Assembly (NCBI RefSeq): GCF_000374525.1
Contig: NZ_KB894571.1
Coordinates: 186,001 to 250,000 of the forward strand
Reading direction: 5' to 3'
Length of the DNA stretch: 64,000 nt
Source: Amorphus coralli DSM 19760
GTDB taxonomy: Bacteria > Pseudomonadota > Alphaproteobacteria > Rhizobiales > Amorphaceae
Both the position numbers and the translations under genes were made by a program. Shown here one piece after another: positions 1 through 10,709 of this stretch; position 1 is the stretch's first letter, and each line of letters starts with the position of its first letter. The notes under the pieces were generated by a model that worked only from the letters and a program-made list of their open reading frames with translations, searched no databases and was not told the origin of the DNA.

Positions 1-196
1 CCACGTCGAGCTCCTGGGAGTCCACCGCCAGCGCAAGCAGCAGCACGCCGGATCCAAGCGTCCCGGCCTTACTTGCGGCGTGCATGCGCATGTAGACGTC
101 GTCCAGCCGCACCAGACCGATGGCCGCAACCAGGGCGAAAAAGGCGCCGACGACGAGCAGCACGCCGACCACCAGGTCCATCACGCCTTCCATCAT
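1..196 (-). CDS. mnhG: Mrp/Mnh Na+/H+ antiporter subunit G (3' end lies outside the window)
   Basis: Small membrane subunit of the Mrp-type multisubunit cation/proton antiporter, which exchanges cytoplasmic Na+ or K+ for protons and supports pH and salt homeostasis in the inner membrane. The visible N-terminus has one hydrophobic helix ([19 protein letters not shown]) followed by the family-typical [20 protein letters not shown] segment, which is diagnostic for MnhG/PhaG. The start is the ATG at 196, giving a 4-base ATGA overlap with the stop of mnhF. About 65 residues are seen and the gene runs off the left edge of the window. It is the last gene of the seven-gene operon. Confidence 0.93.
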   Translation of the reverse strand, partial: MMEGVMDLVVGVLLVVGAFFALVAAIGLVRLDDVYMRMHAASKAGTLGSGVLLLALAVDSQELDV

Positions 197-519
197 CTGT
201 CGGCCCCTCCGTCCTTGCGCCCGATAGCGCTGTCCTCGGTGGATCCGCGCGCCAGAACGAAGCGGGCGAAGGCGACCGTTGAGAGGAAGCCGACCAGACC
301 AAGCGCGATGGCGATGTCGACATAAAGATAGAAGCCGCTGCGAACTCCGAACGTCGCAATGAAGCCGATGGCGACCGCCACCATCATGTCCAGCGCGAGA
401 ATGCGATCGGGCAGCGTCGGGCCGGTGGCGATCCGGTAGACGATGATGATGAAGGAAATCGACAGGAGCGCGAACGCGATGTCGACGCAGACCTCAAGGA
501 ACAGGCTCATGTCGATCAT
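193..519 (-). CDS. mnhF: Mrp/Mnh antiporter subunit F
   Basis: Subunit F of the Mrp cation/proton antiporter, 108 residues with three predicted membrane helices. The [14 protein letters not shown] stretch after the first helix is the signature of the MnhF/PhaF family. The start ATG at 519 overlaps the stop of mnhE by four bases, and the stop overlaps the mnhG start in the same way, so translation is probably coupled. A longer open frame upstream to 1014 in the same frame is a shadow of mnhE and is not used. Confidence 0.95.
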   Translation of the reverse strand: MIDMSLFLEVCVDIAFALLSISFIIIVYRIATGPTLPDRILALDMMVAVAIGFIATFGVRSGFYLYVDIAIALGLVGFLSTVAFARFVLARGSTEDSAIGRKDGGADR

Positions 520-989
520 CGGAACGTCTCCATGATCTTGCGCTCGAAGCCGTTCTGGATGTCCGCGATGACCGCATCGACATCGGGAACATCGATGCAG
601 TGGATGAACAGCGTCTCCCGATCCTCCGACACGTCGACCGACAGCGTGCCCGGGGTCAGGGTGATCAGGTTCGCCAGGAGCGTGATCTCGAAATCCCGGT
701 CGACCTGGAGCGGGTACGCGATGATGGCAGGGTTGAGCTCCCGCTTGGGCGACAGCACGATGATCGCCACCCGCACCGACGACTTCACGAGCTCGTAGAC
801 GAACAGGAGGGCCAGCGTGAGAGCCAGCCAGACGCGCGTCACCACGCCCGAGGTGCCCACCTGCTCTCGGATCAGCCAGAGCGCGAGCGAGGCAAGCAGG
901 AAGCCGAACAGCAGGTTCAGGAAGTCGAAGCTTCCGGTCACTGCGCCCCATGCGAGCGCGAGCACGACGTTGGCGAGAAGAACCGACAT
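516..989 (-). CDS. mnhE: Mrp/Mnh antiporter subunit E
   Basis: Subunit E of the Mrp antiporter (MNHE family), 157 residues. It has an N-terminal pair of hydrophobic helices (residues about 1-45) and a soluble domain carrying the family-typical [26 protein letters not shown] and FIHCIDVPD motifs. The start overlaps the end of mnhD by one base (TGATG). Length and motif order match full-length homologues of the family, so it looks intact. Confidence 0.95.
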   Translation of the reverse strand: MSVLLANVVLALAWGAVTGSFDFLNLLFGFLLASLALWLIREQVGTSGVVTRVWLALTLALLFVYELVKSSVRVAIIVLSPKRELNPAIIAYPLQVDRDFEITLLANLITLTPGTLSVDVSEDRETLFIHCIDVPDVDAVIADIQNGFERKIMETFR

Positions 990-2557
990 CAGTTGCCTCC
1001 CTCACCCAGCACACTGTTCACGTAAGCCTGAGGATCCAGCAACGACTGCGCACTAGCAAGCGAGGCCTGCATCAGCCCGTCCGGCATCAGGCCGATGCCG
1101 GCCACAATCACCACCACCAGCGCGATCGGCACCATCCAGCTGGCCCGCGAGGCATCGGGCGTCGCCTGCGAGCGGAGCGGCGCACCGTTCACGGCGTCGC
1201 GCCAGAAGACCAGCAGCCACACCCGACCCATCGCGATGGTGGTGAGGAATCCCGTCACGAGAATGGCTGCCGCCACCCAGCCAAGTCCGGCGCCGATGGT
1301 CGCCTGCACCAGCATGACCTTCGGCCAGAAGCCGGAAAAGGGCGGCAGGCCTGAGACGGCGAAGGCGAGGACCAGGAACAGCGTCGCCAGTGCAGGCTCC
1401 AGCCGGTAGAGGCCACTTGCCGTGTGCAGGGACGATGTTCCCGCGATGCGCTCGACCGCGCCGGCGGCCAGATAGAGCCCGAACATCACGATGATGGAGT
1501 GGACGGCATAGAAGATCGAGCCGGCCAGGGCTTCGCTCGAGCCGACCGCAACGCCGACGAAGATGTTGCCGATACCGGAGATCACCACGAAGCCCAGGAG
1601 CCGCCGGACCTCGCCCTGGGCAAGCGCCCCGAACGCGCCGACCAGCATCGTCAGCACCGCCACCCACAGGATGACATCGGCCAGGAGATCCCGGGTCTCC
1701 GGCAGCAGCATCACGACGATGCGCATGAGCGAATAGGCGCCGACCTTGGTCAGAAGGCCCGCAAAGATCGCCGCCACCACGATCCGGGGGGTGTGGTAGG
1801 AGGCCGGCAGCCAGAAATTCAGCGGAAAAGCCGCCGCCTTCATCGAGAAGGCGACGATGAACAGCGCCGTGACCACCCCGATCGGCGCGGCTGCGGGAAG
1901 CTGCGGAACGGCGAGCGCGATGTCCGCCATGTTGAGCGTTCCCACCAGGCCGTAGAGATAGCCCACCGCCACCAGGAACAGCGTCGTCGCCAGCAGGTTC
2001 AGGACGCCGTACTTCACGGCGCCGTCGAGCTGGGCACGTTCTCCGCCGAGGATGATCAGGCCGAACGACGCGATCAGCAGGACCTCGAACCAGACATAGA
2101 GGTTGAAGATGTCGCCGGTCAGGAACGCGCCGGACACGCCCGTGATGAGCAGCAGGTAGAACGTGTAGAAGCCGAAGCGCCTGCGCCCGATATCGATGTC
2201 GCCGCTGGCGTAGATCGCACCGATGAGGCCAACCACCGAGGTGGTCAGCGCCAGCACCGCACCGAGGATGTCGATGGCGAAGACGATGCCGAAGGGCGGC
2301 AGCCAGTTGCCCATCGCCATGATCAGCGTGCCCTGCTGGACCACGGTGTGCACCAGGCCGACATTCAGCAGGACGAGCAGGCCCAGCGTCAGTACCGTGA
2401 TGCGCGCGGCGAGGTCGCCGCGCGAGCGGAACATCAGGCACAGCGCACCGGCCGCCATCGGCAGGGCCACGGGCGCGACCGCAAGCCATTCCAGCGGGGT
2501 GTAGGTGTCGACGACCATCGCCTGCGCGAGATCGACGGAATAGGACGGTCCCGCCAC
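989..2557 (-). CDS. mnhD: Mrp/Mnh antiporter subunit D (complex I ND2/4/5-like proton channel)
   Basis: Large polytopic subunit homologous to the antiporter-like subunits of NADH:quinone oxidoreductase; in Mrp it is one of the two proton-translocating modules. The 522 residues contain about 14 hydrophobic helices and the conserved [18 protein letters not shown] and [12 protein letters not shown] segments with the charged residues of the proton path. I used the GTG at 2557, one base after the mnhC stop; an ATG 13 codons downstream ([11 protein letters not shown]) is a credible alternative. It is co-directional with its operon partners. Confidence 0.95.
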   Translation of the reverse strand: MAGPSYSVDLAQAMVVDTYTPLEWLAVAPVALPMAAGALCLMFRSRGDLAARITVLTLGLLVLLNVGLVHTVVQQGTLIMAMGNWLPPFGIVFAIDILGAVLALTTSVVGLIGAIYASGDIDIGRRRFGFYTFYLLLITGVSGAFLTGDIFNLYVWFEVLLIASFGLIILGGERAQLDGAVKYGVLNLLATTLFLVAVGYLYGLVGTLNMADIALAVPQLPAAAPIGVVTALFIVAFSMKAAAFPLNFWLPASYHTPRIVVAAIFAGLLTKVGAYSLMRIVVMLLPETRDLLADVILWVAVLTMLVGAFGALAQGEVRRLLGFVVISGIGNIFVGVAVGSSEALAGSIFYAVHSIIVMFGLYLAAGAVERIAGTSSLHTASGLYRLEPALATLFLVLAFAVSGLPPFSGFWPKVMLVQATIGAGLGWVAAAILVTGFLTTIAMGRVWLLVFWRDAVNGAPLRSQATPDASRASWMVPIALVVVIVAGIGLMPDGLMQASLASAQSLLDPQAYVNSVLGEGGN

Positions 2558-2558
2558 G

Positions 2559-2936
2559 TCAGTACTCCATGGGCGGCAGGCGCCGCTCTGCGGGTTCGGC
2601 GTCGCGCATCTCGTCGACGTCGTCCGTGCCCAGATCCTGGAAAGCGCGGTAGCTCAGCACCAGCAGGAAGGCGAACAGCGAGAACGAGATCACGATGGCG
2701 GTGAGGATCAACGCCTGCGGCAGCGGGTTCGCCACGATGTTCTCGGGCGTGGGCAGGTGCTGCGGAATCACTGGCGGCACCGCCACCGTCAGCCGGCCGG
2801 CCGTGAAGATCAAGAGGTTCACGCCGTTGGACAGGATGACGATGCCGAGCAGGATGCGCACCGTCCGCCGCGACAGCATCAGGTAGATGCCGGAGGCGAA
2901 GAAGATCCCGACGAGGACTGCGAACACCGTTTCCAT
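2559..2936 (-). CDS. mnhC: Mrp/Mnh antiporter subunit C (NuoK-like)
   Basis: NuoK-like subunit of the Mrp antiporter, 125 residues with three membrane helices. The ILLGIVILSNGVNLLIF segment and the following long loop before QALILTAIVISFS are typical of MnhC/PhaC. The frame is open further upstream, but the start [13 protein letters not shown] at 2936 fits family length and touches the mnhB stop, so the upstream part is out-of-frame mnhB sequence. Confidence 0.95.
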   Translation of the reverse strand: METVFAVLVGIFFASGIYLMLSRRTVRILLGIVILSNGVNLLIFTAGRLTVAVPPVIPQHLPTPENIVANPLPQALILTAIVISFSLFAFLLVLSYRAFQDLGTDDVDEMRDAEPAERRLPPMEY

Positions 2937-3355
2937 CAGTCGACCTCCGGCTCCTCGAGGGTGAGACCGATGGTGGAGATGGTGCCGACGACGGTGAAGT
3001 AGACGCCGATGTCGAACAGCAGCACCGATGACAGGTCGAGTTCGGTGCCGAAGAAGGGCACGCTGATCCACAGCCCGCGCAGGAAAGCGCTCCCGGCGAA
3101 AAAGGACAGGAAGCCCGACACCGACGCCAAGAACACACCGAAGCCGGCGAGCGTGATCGGGTGCACGACAATGGCGCGGCGAACCGGCGCAACGCCCCAG
3201 GCAATGCCGTAGATCGCGAGCGCCGAGGCCGCGATCAGGCCGCCGATGAAGCCGCCGCCCGGCTCGTTGTGGCCGCGCAGGAGCACGAAGACGGAGAACA
3301 GACCCGCCAGCGCCGCGAGGAACGGCGCGATGGTGCGAAAGATGATCGTGTTCAT
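2936..3355 (-). CDS. mnhB: Mrp/Mnh antiporter subunit B
   Basis: Subunit B of the Mrp antiporter, 139 residues with four predicted helices. [16 protein letters not shown] near the N-terminus is the MnhB signature, and the C-terminal [17 protein letters not shown] matches the family. In some alphaproteobacteria PhaA and PhaB are fused; here they are separate proteins, with the ATG of mnhB inside the last codons of mnhA (4-base overlap). Confidence 0.95.
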   Translation of the reverse strand: MNTIIFRTIAPFLAALAGLFSVFVLLRGHNEPGGGFIGGLIAASALAIYGIAWGVAPVRRAIVVHPITLAGFGVFLASVSGFLSFFAGSAFLRGLWISVPFFGTELDLSSVLLFDIGVYFTVVGTISTIGLTLEEPEVD

Positions 3356-5742
3356 GCGTCGCGCGCGGCCTCCTTCAGCGATTCCCCGTCATCGAGGTCT
3401 GGCCGGGTGGGGTCGAACCGGCGGTGCCGGCTCCTGAGCCGGATCAGCGCAAGGATCGCGAGGCCCGCGGTCATCACCACCGAGATCTCGCCCAGCGTGT
3501 CGAGGGCGCGGAAGTCCACGATGATGACGTTCACGATGTTGCGGCCGTGGGCGATCACGCGGGAATATTCCGCGAAGAAGTCCGACAGGCGCGGATCGAA
3601 GGGCTGTTCCACGACCGCGATCAGCAGCAGTGCGAAGCCGGCGCCGCAGGCGATCGCCACCGTGCCGTCGCGCAGCCGCGTGCCCCAGCTGCGGTGATCG
3701 CTCGGGCTGAGGTTCAGGCGGGTCATGACCAGCGCCAGGATGATGACCGACAGCACCTCCACCATGAACTGGGTGAAGGAGAGGTCCGGGGCGCCGTAGA
3801 GCATGAAGATGATGGCCACCATCGTGCCCTGGATGCCGAGCGTGACGATGGCGATCAGGCGCGTAGCGGACACGAGCACGGCCCAGAGGCTGACGGCCGC
3901 GATGGCAAACACCACCCAGAAATAGAACGGCGCGTCGGGCCAGGTGAACGTGAAGCGCGGCCATTCGCCGAACACCCACATCGGGATGAGGAGCGTTGCG
4001 GCGGTCACCACGAAGGTGATCATCACGTAGCCCTTCATGCGACCCGGCTGCAGGATGTCGCTGAGCCCGCTTGCCAGGAAGACAAGGCTCCGCAGGACCT
4101 GGTCGAAGCCGCGGTCCGGGCCCCAGCCGATGCCGTTCACCAGTCCGGCGAAGGCGGCGCGCAGCGCGGAGAACACCATCACCAGCCCGATGCCCGACGC
4201 GATCGTGATGACCGTGAGCACCACCGGCGCGGAGATCTTGGTCGGGATCAGGTGCAGGTCGATGGACAGCGGCGCGCCGTAGACCGCGCTCGCCATCGGG
4301 ACGACGAAATAGTGCGTCGTGTCGTGCAGCAGAAGCGCGGAGGCCAGCGCCAGCACCGACAGGGTCAGCGGGCCGAGCCACAGCGAGGGCGGACCTTCGT
4401 GGGCATGTTTCGGCGTTTCCGTCTTGCGGCCGAAGAACGGCTTGATGATCAGGATCGCCGCGACGGCGAACATGAGCGTGTTGCCGACCAGCCCCACCAG
4501 AAGCGCGATGGACAGTCCGCCCGCCTGCCAGACGCCGTCATAGAGCACTTCCTTGGCGACGAAACCGATCATCGGCGGCAGCCCGGCCATGGACAGGCAG
4601 GCGAGCGCGGCGGCCGCGAAGGTCACGGGCATCGCCCTGCGCAGGCCACCGAGACCGGTGATCTCGCGCGTCCCCGTCTCGTGGTCGATGGTGCCGGCCA
4701 CCATGAACAGGCCGCCCTTGAAGAGCGCATGGGCGATCAGGTAGAGGACCGCGCCCTCGATGGCGAGCTTGGTGCCGATGCCGGTCAGCATCACCAGGAG
4801 GCCGAGCGAGGCGACGGTGGTGTAGGCCAGGATCTGCTTCAGGTCGGTGTTCTTCACCGCCAGGATCATGCCGACCAGGAAGGTCGCGCCGCCAAAGATT
4901 GGCAGGATCGTCGTCCACAGCGCCGTGTCGCCCAGCGCCGGGTTCATCCGCATCAGCAGGTAGACGCCGGCCTTCACCATGGTGGCGGAATGCAGGTACG
5001 CCGATACCGGCGTCGGTGCCTCCATGGCGTTCGGCAACCACGAATGCAGCGGCACCTGCGCCGACTTGCTGAAGGCACCGGCCAACACCAGGATCAGGAT
5101 CGGCACGTACAGGCCGCTGTCGCGCACCGCGTCGCCCAGCGCCAGCACCTCGGACATGCTCGATGCGCCGGTCGCGCTCATCAGCACAAGGAAGCCGGCA
5201 AGCAGCGCCAGCCCACCGCCGCCGGTGATGACCAGCGCCTGCAGGGCCGCGCGCCGTGCCGCGGCTCGCGTGTGGTCGAACCCGATCAGCAGGAACGACG
5301 TGATCGACGTCAGTTCCCAGAAGATGAAGAGGGAGATCAGATCGTCGGCCAGCACCAGGCCGAGCATCGCCCCCATGAACATCAGAATGAACGAGAAGAA
5401 CCGGCCCTGGTGGGCGTGGCCCTTCAGATAGCCGCCGGCGTAGATGACGATCAGCGCCCCGATCCCGGTGATCAGGAGCGCGAAGACCAGGGACAGGCCG
5501 TCCACGCGAATCGAGTAATCGACGCCGAACGCCGAAACCCAGGGCACCGATGCCGCCAGGACATCGCCGTGCGCGACCGCCGGGATCATCGTGGTGAAGT
5601 GCGCGAACAGAAGCGCCGGGACGATCGCCAGGATCCAGCCTGCCCGGCTCCCGATGAGGCCGGTCAACCATGGGCCGAGTGCGGCGGCAACGAACGGCGC
5701 AAGTGCGAATAACAGCGTTCCGTCGATCGCACTCGGCGGCAT
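3352..5742 (-). CDS. mnhA: Mrp/Mnh antiporter subunit A (NuoL-like with MbhD/E-like tail)
   Basis: Largest subunit of the Mrp antiporter and first gene of the operon, 796 residues. The N-terminal two thirds is a NuoL-like antiporter module ([18 protein letters not shown], the [20 protein letters not shown] lysine-containing helix, and [11 protein letters not shown]). The C-terminal third has the MbhD-like [20 protein letters not shown] segment and an MbhE-like end, as in unfused MrpA. The start at 5742 (MPPSAIDG) is chosen because the longer frame upstream is low-complexity Arg-rich sequence. The seven genes overlap or abut throughout, so one promoter in the 292-base gap before msrB probably drives them all. 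Confidence 0.95.
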   Translation of the reverse strand: MPPSAIDGTLLFALAPFVAAALGPWLTGLIGSRAGWILAIVPALLFAHFTTMIPAVAHGDVLAASVPWVSAFGVDYSIRVDGLSLVFALLITGIGALIVIYAGGYLKGHAHQGRFFSFILMFMGAMLGLVLADDLISLFIFWELTSITSFLLIGFDHTRAAARRAALQALVITGGGGLALLAGFLVLMSATGASSMSEVLALGDAVRDSGLYVPILILVLAGAFSKSAQVPLHSWLPNAMEAPTPVSAYLHSATMVKAGVYLLMRMNPALGDTALWTTILPIFGGATFLVGMILAVKNTDLKQILAYTTVASLGLLVMLTGIGTKLAIEGAVLYLIAHALFKGGLFMVAGTIDHETGTREITGLGGLRRAMPVTFAAAALACLSMAGLPPMIGFVAKEVLYDGVWQAGGLSIALLVGLVGNTLMFAVAAILIIKPFFGRKTETPKHAHEGPPSLWLGPLTLSVLALASALLLHDTTHYFVVPMASAVYGAPLSIDLHLIPTKISAPVVLTVITIASGIGLVMVFSALRAAFAGLVNGIGWGPDRGFDQVLRSLVFLASGLSDILQPGRMKGYVMITFVVTAATLLIPMWVFGEWPRFTFTWPDAPFYFWVVFAIAAVSLWAVLVSATRLIAIVTLGIQGTMVAIIFMLYGAPDLSFTQFMVEVLSVIILALVMTRLNLSPSDHRSWGTRLRDGTVAIACGAGFALLLIAVVEQPFDPRLSDFFAEYSRVIAHGRNIVNVIIVDFRALDTLGEISVVMTAGLAILALIRLRSRHRRFDPTRPDLDDGESLKEAARDA

Positions 5743-6034
5743 GCGCAGGCGCCTCCTGGAAGGCCGGCGTTCGTCGCCGGACGAAATCGATGGCCGCGAG
5801 CGGCCGGCACACTGGGACTGCGTCCCCCTCGGAAACGTGACATATATTCCACCAGTTTGGCGAGCAAGCGGCGCGGTGGACAAATTTCCGCCAGCACGTG
5901 CCTGAGGCCTGCCCCCCGAAGGGCGCCCCCGCCGCCGGGGGCGATGCCTTGCCGCGACCGGTCGCACTGCCTAAGTCTGCCCCAGTCCAGCACGATTGCG
6001 TGGAGCGACGCGCTCCGCGGCAAGGAGACCTCCG

Positions 6035-6460
6035 ATGTCCGGAACCAACGAGAAAGTCAGCAAATCCGATGCCGAGTGGCGCGAACAGCTGACGCGCGAA
6101 CAGTACGAGATCACCCGCAACCACGGGACCGAGCGCGCCTTCACCGGCCCGCACCTCGACGAGAAGCGGCCGGGGATCTTCCACTGCGTGTGCTGCGGTG
6201 CGCCGCTTTATCGCACCGCCACCAAGTACGAATCCGGCAGCGGCTGGCCAAGCTTCTGCGAGCCGATCACGCCCGATGCGGTGACGCGTTTCGAGGATCG
6301 CTCGCACGGAATGCTGCGCGTCGAGGTGCGCTGCTCCTCCTGCGACGCCCATCTCGGCCACGTTTTCCCGGACGGCCCCCAGCCGACCGGTGAGCGCTAT
6401 TGCATGAACGGCGTTGCGCTCGACTTCGAACCCGACCAGGGTGGAGCAGCCGGCGAATGA
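6035..6460 (+). CDS. msrB: Peptide-methionine (R)-S-oxide reductase
   Basis: Reduces the R epimer of methionine sulfoxide in oxidised proteins, using thioredoxin. The 141 residues contain both zinc-binding CxxC pairs (C51/C54 and C100/C103), the [10 protein letters not shown] substrate motif and the catalytic cysteine C123 in [11 protein letters not shown]. The start at 6035 has an AAGGAG ribosome site at 6022-6027. The stop overlaps the start of ptrB by four bases, so the two form a translationally coupled pair. Confidence 0.96.
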   Translation: MSGTNEKVSKSDAEWREQLTREQYEITRNHGTERAFTGPHLDEKRPGIFHCVCCGAPLYRTATKYESGSGWPSFCEPITPDAVTRFEDRSHGMLRVEVRCSSCDAHLGHVFPDGPQPTGERYCMNGVALDFEPDQGGAAGE

Positions 6461-8577
6461 CAAGCGCTTCGGAGACGGTGTCCGCACCGGCGGCGCCGAC
6501 GGCCGCCGCCTCCCCCGTTCGCCGCACGGTTCACGACCGCGAACTGGTTGATCCCTACGCATGGCTCCGCGCCGACAACTGGCGCGATGTCATGCGCGAT
6601 CCCAGCGTGCTCGCGCCGGACATCCGCGACTACCTGGAGGCCGAGAACGCCTACGCGGAAGCCATGTCGGCCGGCACGACCGGGCTGCAGGAGGCGCTGT
6701 TTGCCGAACTCAAGGGGCGCATCAAGGAAGACGATTCCACCGTCCCCTCGCCGGACGGCCCCTACGCCTACGGCATCCGGTTCGTGGAAGGAGCCGAGCA
6801 TCCGCTGATCGTCCGCACGCCGCGCGAAGGCGGCGAGGAGGCCGTTCTGCTGGACGCCAATGTCGAGGCCGAAGGGAAAAGTTATTTCCGGCTCGGCGGT
6901 GTCGAACACTCCTTCGACCATTCGATCCTGGCCTGGTCCGCCGACGAGACCGGCGGCGAACTCTTCACGATCAGGCTGCGCGACCTCGCCACCGGCACCG
7001 ACAGCGCGGAGACCATCGAGAACACCGCCGGCAGCCTCGTCTGGGCGGCTGACGGCAAGAGCCTTTTCTACATCCAGCTGGACGAAAACCATCGTCCGGC
7101 GAAAGTGCTGCGCCATACGCTCGGCACGTCGTCCGCCGACGACGTCCTCGTCTACGAGGAGCCGGATCCGGGCTTCTTCGTGGGCGTCGGCCGGACCCAG
7201 TCCGACCGGTTCATCGTCATCGACACCCACGACCACGAGACGTCCGAGGTCTATCTGATCGACGCGCTGTCGCCCGAGGCGACGCCGCAGAAGGTTGCGC
7301 CGCGCCTGGTCGAGCAGGAATACGACGTGGAGGACGGCGACGACCGGCTCTACATCCTCACCAACGCCGATGGCGCGGAGGACTTCAAGATCGTCACCGC
7401 TCCATTCGACGCGCTCGGTCGCGAGAACTGGCGCGAGCTGGTGCCGCATGTGCCCGGCCGGCTGATCCTCTCCATGACGGTCTACAAGCGCCACCTCGTG
7501 CGCCTGGAGCGCGAGGACGGCCTGCCCCGGATCGTCATCCGGGAGTTGGCCTCCGGCACCGAGCACGCCATCGCCTTCGACGAGGAGGCCTACTCGCTCG
7601 GACTGGTCGGCGGCTACGAATACGACACCACCAACCTCCGCTTCTCCTATTCGTCGATGACGACGCCGGGCCGGGTCTACGATTACGACATGACCACGCG
7701 TGAGCGGACGCTGCGCAAGCAGCAGGAGGTGCCCTCCGGCCACGACCCGGCCCTCTACGCCACGCGCCGCCTGCACTTCACCGCGCCCGACGGCGCCGAG
7801 GTGCCGGTATCGATCCTTTATCGGCGTGACACCCCCATCGACGGCACCGCACCGTGCCTGCTCTATGGCTACGGCTCCTACGGCATCACCATTCCGGCGA
7901 GCTTCAACACCAACTTCCTGTCGTTGGTGGACCGCGGCTTTGTCTACGCCATCGCCCACATTCGGGGCGGCCGGGACAAGGGCTATCACTGGTACCGGGA
8001 TGGCCGGCGCGAAAAGAAGACCCACACCTTCACCGACTTCATCGCGGTGGCGGAAGGCCTCGTGGCGGATGGCTGGGCCGCGCCAGACAGGATCGTTGCG
8101 CAGGGCGGCTCGGCGGGCGGCATGCTCATGGGCGCCATCGCCAACATGGCGCCGGCCCGCTTCCGTGGCATCGTCGCGGAGGTGCCGTTCGTCGACGTAC
8201 TCAACACCATGCTCGACGAAACGCTCCCCCTCACCCCGCCGGAATGGCCCGAATGGGGCAATCCGATCGAGGATGTCGAGGCCTTCGACCGGATGCACGC
8301 CTACAGCCCCTATGACAACGTCACCGATCAGGCCTACCCGGACATGCTGGTTCTGGCCGGCGTTTCCGATCCGCGCGTCACCTACTGGGAACCGGCCAAG
8401 TGGGTCGCGCGCCTGCGCGCCACGGCGACCAACGACCCGATGATCCTGTTCAAGACCAACATGGATGCCGGTCACGGCGGGGCTTCGGGCCGCTTCAAGC
8501 GGCTTGAGGAGGTCGCCCTCGTGCAGGCCTTCGCGCTTGCCGTCACCGGCGCGGTGGACGAGCGGCTCGGGAGCTGA
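6457..8577 (+). CDS. ptrB: Oligopeptidase B (prolyl oligopeptidase family, S9A)
   Basis: Cytoplasmic serine peptidase that cleaves short peptides after Arg or Lys. The 706 residues show an N-terminal seven-bladed propeller region (residues about 60-410) and an alpha/beta hydrolase domain. The nucleophile is Ser552 in GGSAGG, with Asp638 (GVSDPRV) and His673 (DAGHGG) completing the triad. PYAWLRADN near the N-terminus and [14 protein letters not shown] are family motifs. The GTG/ATG choice is settled by the ATGA overlap with msrB. A strong terminator follows 35 bases after the stop. Confidence 0.95.
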   Translation: MTSASETVSAPAAPTAAASPVRRTVHDRELVDPYAWLRADNWRDVMRDPSVLAPDIRDYLEAENAYAEAMSAGTTGLQEALFAELKGRIKEDDSTVPSPDGPYAYGIRFVEGAEHPLIVRTPREGGEEAVLLDANVEAEGKSYFRLGGVEHSFDHSILAWSADETGGELFTIRLRDLATGTDSAETIENTAGSLVWAADGKSLFYIQLDENHRPAKVLRHTLGTSSADDVLVYEEPDPGFFVGVGRTQSDRFIVIDTHDHETSEVYLIDALSPEATPQKVAPRLVEQEYDVEDGDDRLYILTNADGAEDFKIVTAPFDALGRENWRELVPHVPGRLILSMTVYKRHLVRLEREDGLPRIVIRELASGTEHAIAFDEEAYSLGLVGGYEYDTTNLRFSYSSMTTPGRVYDYDMTTRERTLRKQQEVPSGHDPALYATRRLHFTAPDGAEVPVSILYRRDTPIDGTAPCLLYGYGSYGITIPASFNTNFLSLVDRGFVYAIAHIRGGRDKGYHWYRDGRREKKTHTFTDFIAVAEGLVADGWAAPDRIVAQGGSAGGMLMGAIANMAPARFRGIVAEVPFVDVLNTMLDETLPLTPPEWPEWGNPIEDVEAFDRMHAYSPYDNVTDQAYPDMLVLAGVSDPRVTYWEPAKWVARLRATATNDPMILFKTNMDAGHGGASGRFKRLEEVALVQAFALAVTGAVDERLGS

Positions 8578-8611
8578 TCGCGGGTTCTTGCCACACCTCA
8601 CCAACCGTTCC

Positions 8612-8647
8612 GGGGCGGGGCCAGCTGATGGCCTCGCCCCTTTCTTC
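8612..8647 (+). terminator. Rho-independent terminator of msrB-ptrB
   Basis: A 12-bp stem (8612-8623 with 8629-8640, one G-T wobble) closes a GCTGA loop and is followed by TTTCTTC. It lies 35 bases after the ptrB stop on the plus strand, which fits an intrinsic terminator for the msrB-ptrB transcript. Confidence 0.8.
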
Positions 8648-8779
8648 ATGCACGGGCACACCGTCTGTCCAAGAGCCGGCAAGCCCGTCCGGTCCGCCTT
8701 GCCTGACTTGCCACCCTCCCTTTCCGCACCAGTTCAAGGAAGGCGGGCCGATCGGCCCGGCTCTTGCGAGGGAGGGCGC

Positions 8780-9517
8780 ATGACCCGGTTCGTCACAGCA
8801 TTGTTTGCCACCGTCGTCGCGCTTCTGCCGGCTGCCGCACACGCCCAGTCGGCGCGCGAGGCCGTGGACGTCGAGCTGGTGCTGGCCGCCGACGGCTCCG
8901 GCTCCATCGATGACGACGAACTCCGCCTGCAGCGCCAGGGCTATGCCGAGGCCATCACCAGTGCCGAGGTCCTGCGCACCATCGTCACCGGCATCCACGG
9001 GCGCATCGCCATCGCCTACGTGGAGTGGGGCGGGCCCACCTCCCAGCACACCATCGTCGACTGGATGATCGTCGAGGACTCTCCGTCGGCGCAGCGATTC
9101 GCCGACGCCCTTGTCGCCGCGCCGCGCGCCGCCTGGGGCTACAACTCCATCTCTGCGGCCATCGACTATTCGGTTCACAAGATCGAGACCAACGACATTG
9201 ACAGCATTCGCCGGGTGATCGATGTCTCCGGCGATGGCCCCAATATCGGCGGCCGCCCGGTCACTGAGGCCCGGGACGACGCCGTTTCGCGCGGCATCGT
9301 CGTCAACGCGCTCCTGATCGACCGGCCGGGCGGCATGTCCATGGCGATGCCCGCACCCGAGCTCCGCCTCCACTATGAGCGCGACGTTACCGGTGGGCCG
9401 GGCGCCTTTGTCATGGTGGCGGACGGCACGACCACGTTCGCCGACGCGGTGCGCCGCAAGATGATCCTTGAGATCGCGCTGCTGCAGGAGCCGCCTGCGG
9501 CCTCGCCGCCTGATTGA
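8780..9517 (+). CDS. DUF1194 secreted von Willebrand factor A-like protein
   Basis: Exported protein of 245 residues with a clear signal peptide (cleavage likely after AAAHA, about residue 22). The mature part starts VDVELVLAADGSGSI, a VWA fold with a metal-ion-dependent adhesion site of the DxSxS type (here DGSGSID). VIDVSGDGPNIGG and ARDDAVSRGIVVNALLI are typical of the DUF1194 family, which is widespread in Hyphomicrobiales and has no settled function. The start at 8780 has GGAGGG upstream. It precedes the three small secreted paralogues on the same strand and could share their transcript. Confidence 0.88.
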   Translation: MTRFVTALFATVVALLPAAAHAQSAREAVDVELVLAADGSGSIDDDELRLQRQGYAEAITSAEVLRTIVTGIHGRIAIAYVEWGGPTSQHTIVDWMIVEDSPSAQRFADALVAAPRAAWGYNSISAAIDYSVHKIETNDIDSIRRVIDVSGDGPNIGGRPVTEARDDAVSRGIVVNALLIDRPGGMSMAMPAPELRLHYERDVTGGPGAFVMVADGTTTFADAVRRKMILEIALLQEPPAASPPD

Positions 9518-9594
9518 GCGCGACACCCTTGACGCGCAGGCAGCTGGCGACGAACAGTCTCCCGGGCTTGGGATTGATCGAGTTGGGGGATGGA

Positions 9595-9900
9595 ATGGTT
9601 GGTACGAGGCTTTGCGCGACGATCGCGGCGATGGCGCTGATGACGGGCGCGGCTACGGCGCAGTCGGCCTTCGAGCAGGCGATCAAGATCCAGAGCAACG
9701 TGCCCCTCTGCCATGAGCATCCCGACTACCGGTGGGAAGGCCGCGTTTCCGGAAACGCCATCGACCCCGGCAACGACCGCTCAATTCCGGTATCGTTCCT
9801 CGGCTGCTTCCCCACCGAGCGCGCATGCCAGGACTGGCTCGGCCCGGCCTCCGGCTTCGTCTCCGGCCGCCTCATCTTCGCCACCTGCAAGCCGCGCTAA
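9595..9900 (+). CDS. Small secreted four-cysteine protein, paralogue 1
   Basis: I do not recognise a named family. The 101-residue product has a signal peptide (cleavage about ATAQS) and a short mature domain with four cysteines: one after the signal region, one in SFLGCFPT, one in RACQDW and one in the C-terminal FATCKPR. It shares the core GRVSGN...IPVSF.GCFPT...C..W...GRLI...C with the next two genes. The start at 9595 is chosen because the longer frame from 9514 puts an implausible leader before the signal peptide. An element A copy begins directly after the TAA. Confidence 0.8.
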   Translation: MVGTRLCATIAAMALMTGAATAQSAFEQAIKIQSNVPLCHEHPDYRWEGRVSGNAIDPGNDRSIPVSFLGCFPTERACQDWLGPASGFVSGRLIFATCKPR

Positions 9901-10000
9901 AGCGATTTCAGGAAAAGTGGGCACCGGTTTTCCGTCCGAAATCGCGCAGGAAAGCAAGTTTCTAGGAAGAGCAGGGACCGGTTTTCCGTCCGGTGCCACG
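9901..10000 (+). repeat. Element A, two copies downstream of paralogue 1
   Basis: The first copy (9902-9944) starts right after the stop codon and has the outer inverted repeat GCGATTTC/GAAATCGC around the core. The second (about 9963-9995) is degenerate and has lost most of its outer stem. The rest of the gap to 10200 shows no gene and no other structure I can support. Confidence 0.8.
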
Positions 10001-10200
10001 CCGGAAGGTCTCTTCGGTTTCCAGGCGGGCGCATAGCGGCTCGCTATGCAAGACCGTTCCAAGGCATGGGCGCCACCCCCGCTTCATCCGGTGGTCGCAA
10101 GCGGGAGACGCGCCGCAAGGCCTCGCCCCGCGGCCTTGCTCTCGCCCCGACATCGTGGGACATCTCGAACGTTGCGTCCCGATGCCGTCGGAAGGTTCAG

Positions 10201-10560
10201 ATGATCCGCTCCGTGCTCCGCCCTGCTTTCGCGGGCCTGCTTGCCGTATCCGCCTTTGTTGCCGTGCCGTCGCCGGCAGCGGCAATCGACGTCGACCTGG
10301 GCTTCCTGAAGCACTGGCTCGGTCCGCCGCCGCTTTCGATCCTGGAGATGCATCGGCTTACCCCTCGCTGCGGCGACGATCCGTCGGCGGCCTGGAGGGG
10401 ACGCGTCTCCGGCAATTCGGAAGGCACCTACAACGACGCCGCCCAGGCAGTCTCGCTGGTCGGCTGCTTTCCGACGCTGCAGGACTGCACCCTCTGGCGC
10501 ATGCGCATGACCGGCTCCATGCAGGGCCGCATCCTCTACAACGAGTGCCGCGAGCGCTGA
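10201..10560 (+). CDS. Small secreted four-cysteine protein, paralogue 2
   Basis: Paralogue of the genes on either side, 119 residues. It has a signal peptide (cleavage about PAAAID), then a 25-residue insertion absent from the other two (LGFLKHWLGPPPLSILEM), then the shared domain: TPRCGDD, WRGRVSGN, VSLVGCFPT, DCTLW and a C-terminal RILYNECRER. All four cysteines are kept. The start at 10201 has GGAAGG about eight bases upstream. Function is unknown; disulfide bonding in the periplasm or outside the cell is inferred from the signal peptide and the even cysteine number. Confidence 0.8.
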   Translation: MIRSVLRPAFAGLLAVSAFVAVPSPAAAIDVDLGFLKHWLGPPPLSILEMHRLTPRCGDDPSAAWRGRVSGNSEGTYNDAAQAVSLVGCFPTLQDCTLWRMRMTGSMQGRILYNECRER

Positions 10561-10709
10561 CGGCCCCAGCCGGACGCTGCTGGCGGGGACACCGCGTCCC
10601 CGACACATCTGCGTGAAGCAGCAGATCTGGCGCGCACGCGCTCTCGCCGATCGCCGCTCATGGCTCTAGATTTTGCCCTGCACGTGTTTCTCAAAAGAGG
10701 CTCATTGCC

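Noticed and set aside
193-1014. Apparent 273-residue protein joining sequence opposite mnhE with mnhF
   Set aside because: Only the last 108 residues are MnhF; the upstream part is the shifted frame of mnhE and there is no start context.
3424-5712. 762-codon open frame on the plus strand opposite mnhA
   Set aside because: It is the complementary frame of a high-GC coding sequence; its product is dominated by Arg, Gln, His and Asp with no fold, while the minus strand encodes a clear MrpA.
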